From Cyanidiococcus yangmingshanensis (taxonomy: Eukaryota; Rhodophyta; Bangiophyceae; Cyanidiales; Cyanidiaceae): a stretch of 64,000 nucleotides of DNA. Made by a program: the position numbers and the translations under genes. Below are positions 42,366 to 52,284 of this stretch, one piece after another. The stretch is from positions 744,001-808,000 of the forward strand of contig VWRR01000002.1 in NCBI GenBank assembly GCA_013995675.1, in the 5' to 3' direction. Within the stretch, counting starts at the first letter, position 1. Each line of letters starts with the position of its first letter. The notes beneath the pieces were generated by a model that had not been told where the DNA came from, ran no database searches, and worked only from the letters and a program-made list of their open reading frames with translations.

Positions 42366-43154
42366 ATGGATTCAAGACGCCTGCGTCGTGACAACTACGC
42401 CCGTGTTGGTGAGGATGAAGAGGCGGGTACTGCACGACCGGGTTCGACGCTGGCACGGCGCGGGCCAGCGAACGCCAGTACTCGCCTCACACCCTTTCGG
42501 TCAGCCCGGGCAGCGATCCAAGTTGTCGCGGTCGGCGTTGTGCTTGTCCTGATCACCACAGGTATGCTGTACGGTGCGCAACGGTACTGGTTGGAGCCCC
42601 GAACCGGAACGTCCTCGGGGCACGCGCTCTCTGCGGCGGACGCGCAGCTCCGAGCGGCGCTGGATGTTAACGCAACTGTTGTTGCTGAGGCGAGACAAGC
42701 GGTGCTCTTCACCCCAAGCGCATGAGTAAGTTGCCCAGAAGAGTGATGACAGAGATAGAAATACCTTATCTACATTGACGGAGATGCGACTGATGCGGGC
42801 ATCTCGATGAGGAATACACTAGACTACTTGACTGACCCTGGGAACAAGAGACTAACCGCGACCGAGACGAGCGATGATTGCCTTGGATATCGAGGTGCAT
42901 CGCTGCTGATGCGACAATAGGCTTTGGGGAGGTATCCCGGAGTGCGCGATTTTACTACCCGAGTTTTCGTGGCGAATACGTGGAGCTTTCAGCGGCCAGT
43001 GCGGCGTGATTTTACCGGTGGCAAACCCTTCCTCACATTCTACGGGGAAGGTGGCGTTGTCCTTCGACATGTCGCCATTGACCTGCTGAGCGCAGAACAG
43101 ATAGCTCTCGTACTAGAGAGACACGGATTTCCAAGGATACCTCCGCAATCGTAG
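42366..43154 (+). CDS. Membrane-anchored selenoprotein of the SELENOF/SELENOM family (spliced)
   Basis: Two exons, 42366-42725 and 42921-43154, give 197 residues if the TGA at 42723-42725 is read as selenocysteine (U). Exon 1 encodes an N-terminal cytosolic stretch, one membrane span (AIQVVAVGVVLVLITTGMLY) and a lumenal linker, ending AVLFTPSA-U. Exon 2 continues in frame with ALGRYPGVRDF, so the junction U-x-L-G-R-Y-P-x-V-x-x-F matches the Sec site of human SELENOF (U-x-L-G-R-F-P-x-V-x-x-F). The rest fits the thioredoxin-like fold, with GKPFLTFYGEGG and LLSAEQIALVLERHGFPR resembling the SELENOM tail. The Cys that precedes Sec in those proteins is missing. A SECIS element follows the TAG stop by 12 bases. 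The role is likely ER redox or folding (inference). An alternative start is the ATG at 42126. Confidence 0.8.
42726..42920 (+). other. Spliceosomal intron of the selenoprotein gene
   Basis: 195 bases, phase 0. The donor is GTAAGT directly after the TGA codon, a branch-point ACTAAC lies at 42851-42856, and the acceptor is CAATAG. Removing it joins the membrane part to the conserved thioredoxin-like part in frame. Confidence 0.75.
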
Positions 43155-43166
43155 CAGCGTTCAAGA

Positions 43167-43238
43167 CGAGCAGTCGTGACCATGAGACAACTTCCGAAAA
43201 GGCGGTCTCGCTCGGGAAGTGGTTGACCCGATTGCTTG
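43167..43238 (+). promoter_or_regulatory. SECIS element, form II
   Basis: It recruits SBP2 and the Sec-specific elongation factor so that UGA is read as selenocysteine. Parts: helix I CGAGCAGTCG (43167-43176) with CGATTGCTTG (43229-43238), ten pairs including G-U; core ATGA at 43182-43185 opposite GA at 43225-43226; helix II GACAACTTCC with GGAAGTGGTT, one A-G mismatch; unpaired AAAA at 43197-43200, eleven bases after ATGA; and a small extra stem GCG-GTCT-CGC closing the tip, which makes it form II. It lies 12 bases after the stop codon. Confidence 0.87.
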
Positions 43239-43944
43239 CCCTTGAGCCAATATCAGGAAAGGGAACGAAAGACTCCTTCAGGTAAGCAGGGATGATTTTT
43301 GGGGCATGTAAAGACTATTGGTCGAGCGTCGCGCTTCGGCTTATGATTCCAGGTTCCAGACTTGTGGTAGAACGACTTTTGAGGGCGAGCATCCGACGCG
43401 CCCACAGCAGTCTCCTCTTTGTCATCGGTGCTGAAGTGCGAAGTGGCGGTGGACTCAGGGAGAGCGCTGCTGCGTAGTGCGCACACAGCTTTGACGGCTG
43501 CCTGGTCCCTGGCGAAGCGAAGCTGTCATTCGTCATCATCTGACCATTCGAAGATCATCGAGAAAGCGCCCTGAAACGTCGATTCGAATGGTCGGCATTT
43601 GCGACTGACCCCAGATCGTGTCGAATATCGCTAGATCGTATTCGATCTGGTTTGTCCTCAACAAGTCAGAGGACATTGCTGCTATGGGCTGCGTATCTTT
43701 CCAGTCGATATTCGCAACAGGTACGTGCCTCCATCGCTCCATGCATCCTGTGATTTCAGGCTTTGGGAGTATAGTGCTCTACCTGAGGCGAGAGGCAGAG
43801 CACCTTCTTGGACCATTCGAGCATTGGATGCCCGTGGACCCAGATATGAGGTTCACTCTGGGTACACAGGGCGCTCTGTCTGCGATTTCGTGGCCACCTG
43901 CCTCGACATTCGCCGCGCGGTGAAGTCGAAGAACGCGTCCGCTC
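43239..43944. other. Intergenic, nothing recognised
   Basis: About 700 bases between the SECIS and the convergent unknown gene. Confidence 0.5.
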
Positions 43945-45561
43945 TCACCTGCCATCACTCGATAGCGAGGTGCACGGAATGCCACCGCCACAGATGTAGT
44001 AGCTGCCGTTCACACAAAGGATGCGACACAAACTTCCTCGATCTAGTGCTGCAGGTTCAAACCTCGCTTGCGTCATCGTTATCGTTTCGTCTCGGTTCTG
44101 GCTACGCGATGCATGCTGCGTGACGCTTCTCGGAGCAAGACCCCACTCTTCCAGCGAGCCCAAAGGATCGATATCCCCAAAATCTGCCTTGGGACCATGA
44201 CCACTTCCATTCAACGACGATGAACTCGTCGGTGTTCGAGAGACTCTCTGCCGCGCGCTAAACGGTGCTGTACCATCCGTGCCGGATTCCACAACCGTCC
44301 CCAATATGGATTCGCGATGTGCTCTCTCGCCACTTCGCTCGGTACTGCCCCTGTTCGGTGAATGGCGAGCGACCTGAGGCGATTGAATGAGACTCGCTTG
44401 GATGCGGTCCCATTCCGCCTGCAGATACGCTTGCGGATCATAGAGCAGGAGTTCGCTCCGGTCAGCGGCTTGCGAATCCAGCGTATCCATGATGGATACA
44501 TTATTTTCGAGACGTTCGTCGTAGACCTCGCGTCCGATTTCCGTGAACTCAGCTTCCAACAACGCATCCAGTACACAGTGGCTCACAAGCGTGTGATCAG
44601 CGATGCCTCGCCACCAAAATGTGGTGGTTTGCGGATACGCCGCAATCGACGCTGCTCCGTAGATCCAACGCATGAGTGCATGCGGAAGCCTCAAAAGAAA
44701 GCATAGATTCCATTTGAGTAAGCCCACTGCAGCCTGAGCTTCGTGGGCATTCGGCTGGAACTGTTCTGCCTCGGTATCGCCTCGATTACGAGGTAGACGA
44801 AGCCGACTCGGAACCAAAGTCGAGCGCAAATCGATGGCACTGTATACCAACGCTTGGGTCTGATCCCCTAAATGTTCCAGCACTGGTTCATGATCCGCAA
44901 CATCAGCTGGCATATGGCCGAGCAGCTGCTCGTCGAGCGCACGAAGAAAACTCCTACATTGGCGATAGAAGCGCAGGATCTGGCGAACCGTGGCGTCATG
45001 TCCCCAACCGTGATGAACAAGACGCCAAATGAAGTAGGACTCTATATGGAGCGTCCCTGAACCATATAGAGCCGAGTTGCGTAGCGCATCCCACGCAGTT
45101 ACGAGAACTGCATCCATCACTGCTGACTCCATGGAAGTTTTCGTTCCTTCAATCCATTCGACGACGGCGTTTACCCACGATAAGGCCATTGCTTTATCAT
45201 AATGAAGACGTGATTCATCTTTTTCACCGTAGATAAACTCCAAAAGAGTTGCCTCTTCGAAGAAAAGGTCCAGTACAGCACGGAGGTCTCGCGTCACCCT
45301 CTCTGTTTCTGGCCTCCCCTCGAGTGACCGAGCACCTCCAAAGCGCCTCTCAGTGCCAGGGATACGTTTTTGGTGGATGATTTCTCGACACAAGTTCAGA
45401 AACTCGCTCTCTGCAGCTAGACCACGGTCACTAAGGAGGCTCGCCCGTGACAGCGGGCGGTGCCAGCGACATGGCTGACGCTTGCGACGTCGTCGACACG
45501 TCTCCGACACGTATCGGATCTCCGCGACTAGACCCGATGGATGGGTCAAACCATCTCTCAT
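43945..45561 (-). CDS. Unknown 538-residue protein
   Basis: A long single frame from the ATG at 45561. The middle (~70-370) looks globular and helical (e.g. VMDAVLVTAWDALRNSALYG, LHIESYFIWRLVHHGWGHDA, TFWWRGIADHTLVSHCVLDA), the region ~390-490 is Ser/Gly/Arg-rich and probably disordered, and the end is Cys-containing (CVNGSYYICGGGIPC). No signal peptide or clear membrane span. I do not recognise a family. The frame length makes it a real gene with fair confidence; function unknown. Confidence 0.65.
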   Translation of the reverse strand: MRDGLTHPSGLVAEIRYVSETCRRRRKRQPCRWHRPLSRASLLSDRGLAAESEFLNLCREIIHQKRIPGTERRFGGARSLEGRPETERVTRDLRAVLDLFFEEATLLEFIYGEKDESRLHYDKAMALSWVNAVVEWIEGTKTSMESAVMDAVLVTAWDALRNSALYGSGTLHIESYFIWRLVHHGWGHDATVRQILRFYRQCRSFLRALDEQLLGHMPADVADHEPVLEHLGDQTQALVYSAIDLRSTLVPSRLRLPRNRGDTEAEQFQPNAHEAQAAVGLLKWNLCFLLRLPHALMRWIYGAASIAAYPQTTTFWWRGIADHTLVSHCVLDALLEAEFTEIGREVYDERLENNVSIMDTLDSQAADRSELLLYDPQAYLQAEWDRIQASLIQSPQVARHSPNRGSTERSGERAHRESILGTVVESGTDGTAPFSARQRVSRTPTSSSSLNGSGHGPKADFGDIDPLGSLEEWGLAPRSVTQHASRSQNRDETITMTQARFEPAALDRGSLCRILCVNGSYYICGGGIPCTSLSSDGR

Positions 45562-46240
45562 CGAAGCGAGGCACTTTGGCGGGGCGATGAAGGCTCGGGT
45601 TGATCGAATGGCTTCAAGAAAATCGATGTCGGTGAAGCGAGGCGCGCTGCAGATAGAACGTTACGATGCCCCGCTTCGATTCTTGTTTGCTCTCGGACTG
45701 CCCCCGAACGATTGGAAAAGCGGATTTACGACTCCAACGAGCGGTGCTGTCGCTGTAAAACGTGGCGATGCTCAGTGAAAGCTTTTGAAAGAGTTCTCTT
45801 ACGGTTGATAGCACTGATGGCTTGATGAATCCTTACTTGTTTGTGGATAGGCAATCAGGGAAGCATCGAGTGCAGCATTAGGAGTCTGGCAGTCGAAATC
45901 TGCCTTGGCAACGAACGCTCTCCGACTGAGATCGGTTGCTCCTGCTGCCTCAATCCAAGGGTAACAACGAAAACGCGTCCCGCTCATAGCGTCCAAATTG
46001 CTTTATGAATACCCTAGCTGGCAGTTCGATACACGCGTATGATCATCCGCTTCGACACAAGTTCGTTCCTCTCTCTAGTCCTGACACCTGGAAAGAAATT
46101 AGAGGCAGCGACGTTCACGCGGATCCCATGTTCAACGAACCTGATCTCCCTCCGTCATCATATTGTGAACCATGGTCCATCACCGGAGCCTCAGTTCGGT
46201 CCTTTTAGGAATCCACTTCAACGACTCGTCTTGCGTTCAA
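45562..46240. other. Intergenic, nothing recognised
   Basis: About 680 bases between two minus-strand genes. Confidence 0.5.
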
Positions 46241-46930
46241 TTATTCACGAAGCAGGACAAACACATTCGCTAAATTACCCCGCGAGATACGCATATCCTC
46301 ATCTAAGTACGTGACATCGAGCCAGCCACGCGCCCTCGCGGGTGCCCGCACGCGCAAAAAGCCGAACTGAAAGGTTTTGAACTGTACACGCACCCGTCTC
46401 GGTGGCTCCGGTGTGAACACTGCTTGCACACGGTTCGTAAGCAGCCCGAACAAGACCCGTTCCTCGTTGATAACCTCACCTCTATCCAAATAGATGGTCT
46501 GATAGATACTGTCCTTCACTGGTCGAGCGACACTTGGACGATCCAGTCCGAGCACGTTCTTCGAGTTGGTATAGATGAGGCGCCAACGTCCGTCCAGAAG
46601 CGGTGAGTCTGTCGGTACACTGGTCGGATTCTGTCGCTCAAGCGGTTGGATGTATTGCTCGTCAAGCTCCCTCGTGAGCGCCTCAGAGTAGCCACGGCGT
46701 CCCATATCGATATCTTTCACTCTTTCGATCAACGTCTGTTTCGCCTGTTCCCGTGTTGGTGTGGTCAGAAACACGCCCATCGCTAGTGAACGAGACCAAA
46801 GAGTCGCTGAATGGAGCTTGGCTTGTCGGCGGCCCCAAACAACTCGCGCTCCCTGAGAAGCGTTAGAACAATGTGCGTTCACGTCGCTCTTTCTTGAGAC
46901 AATCAGAAAAGGACTCACAAAAGCACTCAT
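46241..46930 (-). CDS. Plastid fibrillin (PAP/plastoglobulin)
   Basis: A 229-residue protein; start at the ATG at 46930 (MSAFVSPFLIVSRK). The first ~60 residues are basic and Ser-rich with an early Phe, as in red algal plastid transit peptides. The PAP/fibrillin lipocalin-like domain follows: LDGRWRLIYTNSKNVLGLDR, DSIYQTIYLDRGEVINEERV, and the terminal WLDVTYLDEDMRISRGNLAN with FVLLRE, where the DxRxxRG motif is diagnostic. Fibrillins coat plastoglobules and thylakoids and help lipid and quinone storage or transport. Confidence 0.9.
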   Translation of the reverse strand: MSAFVSPFLIVSRKSDVNAHCSNASQGARVVWGRRQAKLHSATLWSRSLAMGVFLTTPTREQAKQTLIERVKDIDMGRRGYSEALTRELDEQYIQPLERQNPTSVPTDSPLLDGRWRLIYTNSKNVLGLDRPSVARPVKDSIYQTIYLDRGEVINEERVLFGLLTNRVQAVFTPEPPRRVRVQFKTFQFGFLRVRAPARARGWLDVTYLDEDMRISRGNLANVFVLLRE

Positions 46931-47146
46931 GTTGAACAATCGGGTTAGTGAGCAGTTGTGGGTACCAGCGCCACTAGGGCCATACAGTGGCGAGTTCGCG
47001 ACGAACACCAACGCTTGGATGAGATTGCGTGGCTTCGAGACGCTGAGCCGCCTCGATACAGGCAGTTGACGCTCACGAAAACTTGTCGTTCATCTCGTGG
47101 TTTTACCTGGTGGCCCCAGAACGAACCCAGTTAAATTTCACGGACA

Positions 47147-47536
47147 ATGTCCCAGAGCACGTCATCGATGTCAGAGGCATTGATCAAAACGATCTGCGGT
47201 GAACTACAACGAGAGCTGTTTGATCTATTCGATCTACTTATCCAAAACGTCGAGGAAGCAGCCTACCAAGTGCCGTACCTCGTGATTCGAGAAAAGTATC
47301 TCAGCTGCCAGGTTCTGGTGCGAAGACTACGCGACACGATCTCTGAACCACTAGGTGACTCTGGAACTATTTATGAGCATATGCAGTATCGTTGGTTCCT
47401 CGAGCGACAGGCCGCAGCGGGAGGCGCTCGAACCCTCGAAGCACAGCGAGCGCGCCTGGAGCAGGCACAACGCAGGTTTCGCTACGTCACCGCCGGGGCA
47501 GAGACACGGCTCCATGGAGCCCCTTCTCTCACTTGA
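47147..47536 (+). CDS. Small helical protein of unknown function
   Basis: A 129-residue protein from the ATG at 47147, divergent from fibrillin. Nearly all helical, with ELQRELFDLFDLLIQNVEEA and VIREKYLSCQVLVRRLRDTI forming amphipathic helices and a Gln/Arg-rich second coil. The size and pattern recall small Mediator or kinetochore subunits, but I see no diagnostic motif, so no family is assigned. Confidence 0.55.
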   Translation: MSQSTSSMSEALIKTICGELQRELFDLFDLLIQNVEEAAYQVPYLVIREKYLSCQVLVRRLRDTISEPLGDSGTIYEHMQYRWFLERQAAAGGARTLEAQRARLEQAQRRFRYVTAGAETRLHGAPSLT

Positions 47537-48503
47537 AGTGGACCTCGCTGTGTCCCGGTGCAGTTGGCTTACTTTGTGACAAGCCAATAGGGTACGAACG
47601 CGTTTTCGTGAGAGGTTTTCGCGGACCGAGATGGACACAATCCCTCGTCTATCGAGTCGTCCAGGCTTGTTTACAAAGTCGCAGAAACCAGAGCCTGTGT
47701 TCGATGCATCGGAGCGTATTGCCGGCTCGTTTGTCGCGAGACTGGGGTATGCTGGTATTTTTTCGAATGACGGAATCGTGCATTTGCTCCCAGCCGGTTG
47801 CATGCAGGGTATCGATCACGATCCGGCTAAGAAATAGACAAGAACAGCAGTCCTGAGACATACTGGTACTCAAGCCCGACATCTCTGCGAGTCCGAAGGA
47901 TTGTGCACACTTTGTCACTCCTGCAACAAGAACCTTCTCGATATTTGAACGATCAAGGCGTATTCCGTGGGGCGGGTTCTGTGGTATGCTTGGACAAATT
48001 CTGAAATAGCTTCTGCGAATCCCTTGCGGCCAAAACTCGCCATTATGGATGTCCATCGGCGCTCAAGGCAAACCGTTTATACAGGACCGGGATGCGCTCC
48101 AGATCCCCGATCCAAGCCCTGTTCGAAACAATTGCAATGATGCAGAGGCTTGCTTCGTTGTATTCTCCGCCTAGGACGACGAGCGGTCTCTCCAGTGTTT
48201 TGTCTGGAATCCAATAGAGCTTGAAATCACCACGAGCATTCGGACGCCCACACTAGCTGCTGAGCTAGTGATCGGAGGGACACGATATATCGTCGCCGGG
48301 CGTGCTATTTCACCTTGCCAGCGCAAGAGTTATCCAACTGATTTGTTTGCCGCTTTGTAGAATTCTCGAGTAGGTCACTGCGGATACCAATGGAGATAAA
48401 ATCGGTCTGGAACTGATCCCCCTTGGCCAGCCAGAGCAGTGTACTCGAATAGGTGTTGGTACGCTACCGCACGCCGGGTGTGTCGAGAGGCTGCGCTCTT
48501 CAA
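47537..48503. other. Intergenic, nothing recognised
   Basis: About 970 bases between convergent genes. Confidence 0.5.
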
Positions 48504-50399
48504 CTAGGCACGGTAAATGAGGAGGTAAGCCGTACGCGAGAGCACCGTACTCGCCGGCACCGTCTGTACCTCCAAATCGTCACATTGCCACCAAATGCTC
48601 TCTACGCTGGGTACGCGACTGGACATTTTTGTGGCGCTCCGCGCTTTGTGCGGCCATGAGGAGCTTGGTCGACTCGCGAGAACATCGGCGATATAGTGCC
48701 CGCTCGCAAGATCCGGTCCAAGGTGGGTAATCACTGCAACAAGGTGATAGCGACGGGCTCGCGCCTCGTTGAGTTGAGCTTTCGGTACCGCGGCACTAAA
48801 CCAAGATGAATTCAAAGTCAGCTGCAGAGGGAAAGAAAGCTGTTTGAGCAGTTTTTTGCTTTGGCCGATACCGTCAGCTTGTATTGAGAAGCGCTTCAAA
48901 TGAACAATGAGCACTGGTGGCAGCGGCGTATCTAGGGTAACCTCTTTCCGCAACAGATCCGGGTTTGGCGCGGCGACCGTCGAAGTTATTTGGCTGGTTC
49001 TATCAGTTTCAGGCGTGTCGAGGAATTCCGGTTGCATGAAGAAGCGGAAAGCATCATCAAGCGTACGAATACGCTGATCATCGATATCAAGAGAGAGCAT
49101 GAGAAATGGCTCTCGCACCGCCGAGCGCTTGGCACCCGCCTTGCGCACCTCGCTACGAAGCGCCCCACTGAACAAAGTCGTTATAAATGTCGGCCGTACT
49201 TGATGCGTTCGTACAACGGCGCTGCGTCCTTTCCGGTCAACCATCTCCCATTCGGTGTTCTCCATCGAGTCCGTCGCAAGGTCGTCAGATGGCGACGATC
49301 GCTCCATGACAGTTGCGTCTGGTCCCAGATGTGTTAACAGATCAAGTACTTCGCTGTGCAACCCATCCAACATCATCATTAGCAACTCTTGGGCATCTTC
49401 TTGATGGCCAGGGCGCAGCTCTGCTGCAAGGCGCTCGCTCTCCCAAAAGTAGCTCGGTCTTAGCGGCGTCGAGTGTGTGGATGTTCGTCCCTGGTGGTTC
49501 CGGGTCTGCCGCCAGTGCGCCAACCAGTCTTTGACCAGGCGCACCCAGCCTGCGACCAGAGGGCAGCGGTGTCTCTCTACCAGCTCAAGCTCTGGGGGCA
49601 GAATTGGCGCGAGTGCAGCCCAGATGTCCCGAAATTCGTCCACAGCGAGGAGCGCTTGCAGAACAGCATTGATGTAGCACGAGTTCCCCGTGTTTGCAAA
49701 GCCAGGTCGTCTCCAGTGCGGATCCAGTTGATATGTGGACGGCCCCGTGGTCAATGTTGCGCTCCTATCTAGCACCGGACGGCCGTGCTGGAGCAGCTGC
49801 CAGAGCCGGCGATGGGACTCAGGAGAGCTCGGAGCCGACGCCTCGTTGCCTCTTTGAAAAGAATCAACATTCTTTCCGTTTTCTGGCATGATTCGGTGGC
49901 CTCTTTCCCCGCTTGTCGGCCGTTGTTGTGCTGAAGGCATTCTTTCGGGAGCGCCATGACCAGTACCAGCAGCGCCGCCACTGACGACTGCTGCCCAGCG
50001 TATTCGAGAGGAGGTAGCCACTGCCGACGATGGCGCTTTCGCAAGGCCGTCGGGACTAGCGCTCGATCGAGTCGGTGTCGACGAGCCACTTGAGGGCATA
50101 TCTGCCGCCGCCAGCACCAACGATTCTTCCGAGCGCTGATCACCGGTATTGTTCTCTACCTTTACCGAGTCCTCTGGAGTTTCGCTCGTAGGCGCGCGAA
50201 CATCCTGTGGTGCCAAAGGCGGTCGCAGCTCCTCTACACCCGATTCCTTTACCTGTCGAGTCAGGTTTATTTCCGACTCCTCATCGAGGACTCTTGTAAT
50301 TGGCTGCAGGTTTCGAATCAGTTTCCACCAATCGCGCACGGTAAGCTGGCCCAGGTAAAGTTCTTGATCACGTAGACCAGAACTATCCTGTTGCTCCAT
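48504..50399 (-). CDS. USP10: USP10-like ubiquitin-specific protease
   Basis: A 631-residue protein; start at the ATG at 50399 (MEQQDSSG). The N-terminal ~230 residues are low-complexity. The C19 peptidase domain holds the Cys box (NTGNSCYINAVLQALLA), the QEDAQELL segment, and the His box (GPDLASGHYIADV). The inserts EWEMVDRKGRSAVV and TLFSGALRSEVRKAG, and LPPVLIVHLKRFSI, match USP10 more closely than other USPs. USP10 (yeast Ubp3) removes ubiquitin from substrates including stalled ribosomes and trafficking proteins, with a G3BP/Bre5 partner. It is divergent from PAM18, with 285 bases between the two starts. Confidence 0.88.
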   Translation of the reverse strand: MEQQDSSGLRDQELYLGQLTVRDWWKLIRNLQPITRVLDEESEINLTRQVKESGVEELRPPLAPQDVRAPTSETPEDSVKVENNTGDQRSEESLVLAAADMPSSGSSTPTRSSASPDGLAKAPSSAVATSSRIRWAAVVSGGAAGTGHGAPERMPSAQQRPTSGERGHRIMPENGKNVDSFQRGNEASAPSSPESHRRLWQLLQHGRPVLDRSATLTTGPSTYQLDPHWRRPGFANTGNSCYINAVLQALLAVDEFRDIWAALAPILPPELELVERHRCPLVAGWVRLVKDWLAHWRQTRNHQGRTSTHSTPLRPSYFWESERLAAELRPGHQEDAQELLMMMLDGLHSEVLDLLTHLGPDATVMERSSPSDDLATDSMENTEWEMVDRKGRSAVVRTHQVRPTFITTLFSGALRSEVRKAGAKRSAVREPFLMLSLDIDDQRIRTLDDAFRFFMQPEFLDTPETDRTSQITSTVAAPNPDLLRKEVTLDTPLPPVLIVHLKRFSIQADGIGQSKKLLKQLSFPLQLTLNSSWFSAAVPKAQLNEARARRYHLVAVITHLGPDLASGHYIADVLASRPSSSWPHKARSATKMSSRVPSVESIWWQCDDLEVQTVPASTVLSRTAYLLIYRA

Positions 50400-50684
50400 G
50401 ACGCAATCATGTAACGGGTCTTGAGAGGGTCGCAATCCAAGGCGAATCAAGACCTAAATGTACCACCTCCTCTGATCTTCTATAAGAGAAACCACAATAC
50501 ACCTCCGTTAAACTGAGCGCCTTCCCGGAAAGAGCCTCGATGCAGTGGAACCCCGTGACGTTTCCCCAAGGGCTTTGGACTGCTTGCGTCGTCGAATGTC
50601 CAACGACTGATGCCGAACGCGTCGAGATACGACGCGACCAAGTGCCGCTCGCTCATATGTGCTTCTAGGTTCGTCTTTTCGGAC

Positions 50685-51026
50685 ATGGCGACACCACTTT
50701 TAGCAGGTGTTGCAGTGGCTGGAGCAGCTCTAGCTGGTAGAGCAGCGATAAGAGCATGGCAAGCGCTGAAAACGGCACCAGCGCGGCCAAAGTTCCCGCG
50801 AGCGTTTCTCCAGGGTGGTTTCGAGCCTACGATGAGCCGTGCGGAAGCGCTACACATTCTGGGTTTAAGGGAGGGCGCATCCCGCGAGAAGGTGCGAGAA
50901 GCGCATCGGCAGTTGATGCGAATCAATCACCCTGATACAGGTGGCAGTGCTTACCTTGCTGCGAAGGTGAACGAGGCCAAAGACGTGCTTTTGGGAACTG
51001 GACGACGACCGACTGCAGGTCTCTGA
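50685..51026 (+). CDS. PAM18: PAM18/TIM14, J-protein of the mitochondrial import motor
   Basis: A 113-residue protein; start at the ATG at 50685 (MATPLLAGVAV). An N-terminal membrane span (LAGVAVAGAALAGRAAI) is followed by a short linker with FEPTMSRAEALHILGL and a J domain with the essential HPD in INHPDTGGSAYLAAKVNEAK. Size and layout equal the family norm (~110). It sits in the mitochondrial inner membrane and stimulates Hsp70 ATPase at TIM23 with PAM16. Confidence 0.92.
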   Translation: MATPLLAGVAVAGAALAGRAAIRAWQALKTAPARPKFPRAFLQGGFEPTMSRAEALHILGLREGASREKVREAHRQLMRINHPDTGGSAYLAAKVNEAKDVLLGTGRRPTAGL

Positions 51027-51885
51027 GTCGTGTCACCAGTGACGCGCAACGTTTGTGAACGAGGAACTAGTGTATGAACATGTCATTGATGTGTGTGCGA
51101 CGTTTCTGGGTGTGAAGTTCAGCTCTCTCCGCTCTCCCACGATGTAAGCAGGTGCGTTGAGTTCTGCGTCAAGCAGGATGCGACCTGCTCATTTTTTGGA
51201 TAGAGACAAGGACGCACGCTTTCTCGGAGATAACCGTGCATTGTCTCTTTGTATATTTGGGAACTGGTCGGTCATGGCTACGTGGGTCAGTCGGGTGCAT
51301 GGGGTGTTCGTCGGCTGCTCCATGACGATGGGGCGCTTCTTGACCGTGATTGTCGTTTAGACCGGATTGTCTCATCAAAACGAACAGGATCTGAACGAGC
51401 CTGGATTCCTAAAATGGGTGTTAAGATCTCGGAAATACGACTTGCTTTCGAGATGTAAACCTGTCTCGGACAACAATCCTGGTCGATCAAGCGTTGCCAA
51501 ACACCCTACTACTCAATGGATTCGCTTTTCTCGTCGTCATCGTTATCGAACGAAACTTCGCCCAGCATCTTGGAAGATACATACAGCATAGGCAGCGCTT
51601 ATTCATGCTTGTCCAGTAGACGATACTTGCCGCGCTGGCCACAGATGGTGCTGTTATTATCCAGCTCAGTTTCTGGAGGAGTTTCGTACACTTCTTGTCG
51701 TTGTATCAGAATACCAGATGAGTCGAAGCAACGACAATGATTCGTCATGACAGGTACCTCTTCAGGTAAGCGTTACACCTCATGACGCGAACGCTATACC
51801 GCGTCACATCGTTAAAGCAAGTCTGCATCGAGTCCCAGGCAGCAGCGTTCGCGACTGCTCGCAACCAAATCATCATGCAAGCTTT
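51027..51885. other. Intergenic, nothing recognised
   Basis: About 860 bases between convergent PAM18 and SNU13. Confidence 0.5.
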
Positions 51886-52284
51886 TTAAATGAGGAGTTG
51901 CTCAATTTTCGTCCTGAGCGCGATGACTTGGTTTCTAAGCTGGCTCATGTCTGCTCTTAAGACCGCACATGCGATAACGGGTCGCGAAACACCACATGCT
52001 CGCCCCAGTGCAGCCTTCGATGGGACAAAGACGTAAGGTACTGCCTTGTCTTCGGCCACCAGCGGCGCAGAAAGAAGAATCTCCAGAGGCTGGGTATCTG
52101 CTGCTAAAATCACAAACTCTGCTAGTCCACGGTTCATGGATTTGAGCACTTCGTTCAGGCCTTTCTTGATCTGCTTGTAGTTGCTTGCTTGCTGGACCAG
52201 TTCCAATATTTCTACCACAAGATCGGCGGGGGCGAGAGGGTACGCCCTCGGATCAGCTTGGTTAATTTCAGCTTCCTCCTCCAT
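51886..52284 (-). CDS. SNU13: SNU13 (15.5K/NHP2L1), U4 snRNA and box C/D snoRNA-binding protein
   Basis: A 132-residue protein from the ATG at 52284. It belongs to the L7Ae family: LAPADLVVEILELVQQASNY, KQIKKGLNEVLKSMNRGLAE where the GxNEV/T segment binds the k-turn, FVILAADTQPLEILL, and VPSKAALGRACGVSRPVIAC. It nucleates U4/U6.U5 tri-snRNP and C/D snoRNP assembly in the nucleus. The usual T in the GANEATK loop is V here (GLNEVLK). Its presence is of interest because these algae have few introns, yet still keep tri-snRNP proteins. Confidence 0.93.
   Translation of the reverse strand: MEEEAEINQADPRAYPLAPADLVVEILELVQQASNYKQIKKGLNEVLKSMNRGLAEFVILAADTQPLEILLSAPLVAEDKAVPYVFVPSKAALGRACGVSRPVIACAVLRADMSQLRNQVIALRTKIEQLLI

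Noticed and set aside
42874-42960. A second TGA as Sec codon (TGC TGA TGC at 42904-42912) in another frame before exon 2
   Set aside because: Its spacing to the conserved GRYP segment does not match the family and it needs a frame change; the spliced TGA at 42723 fits exactly.
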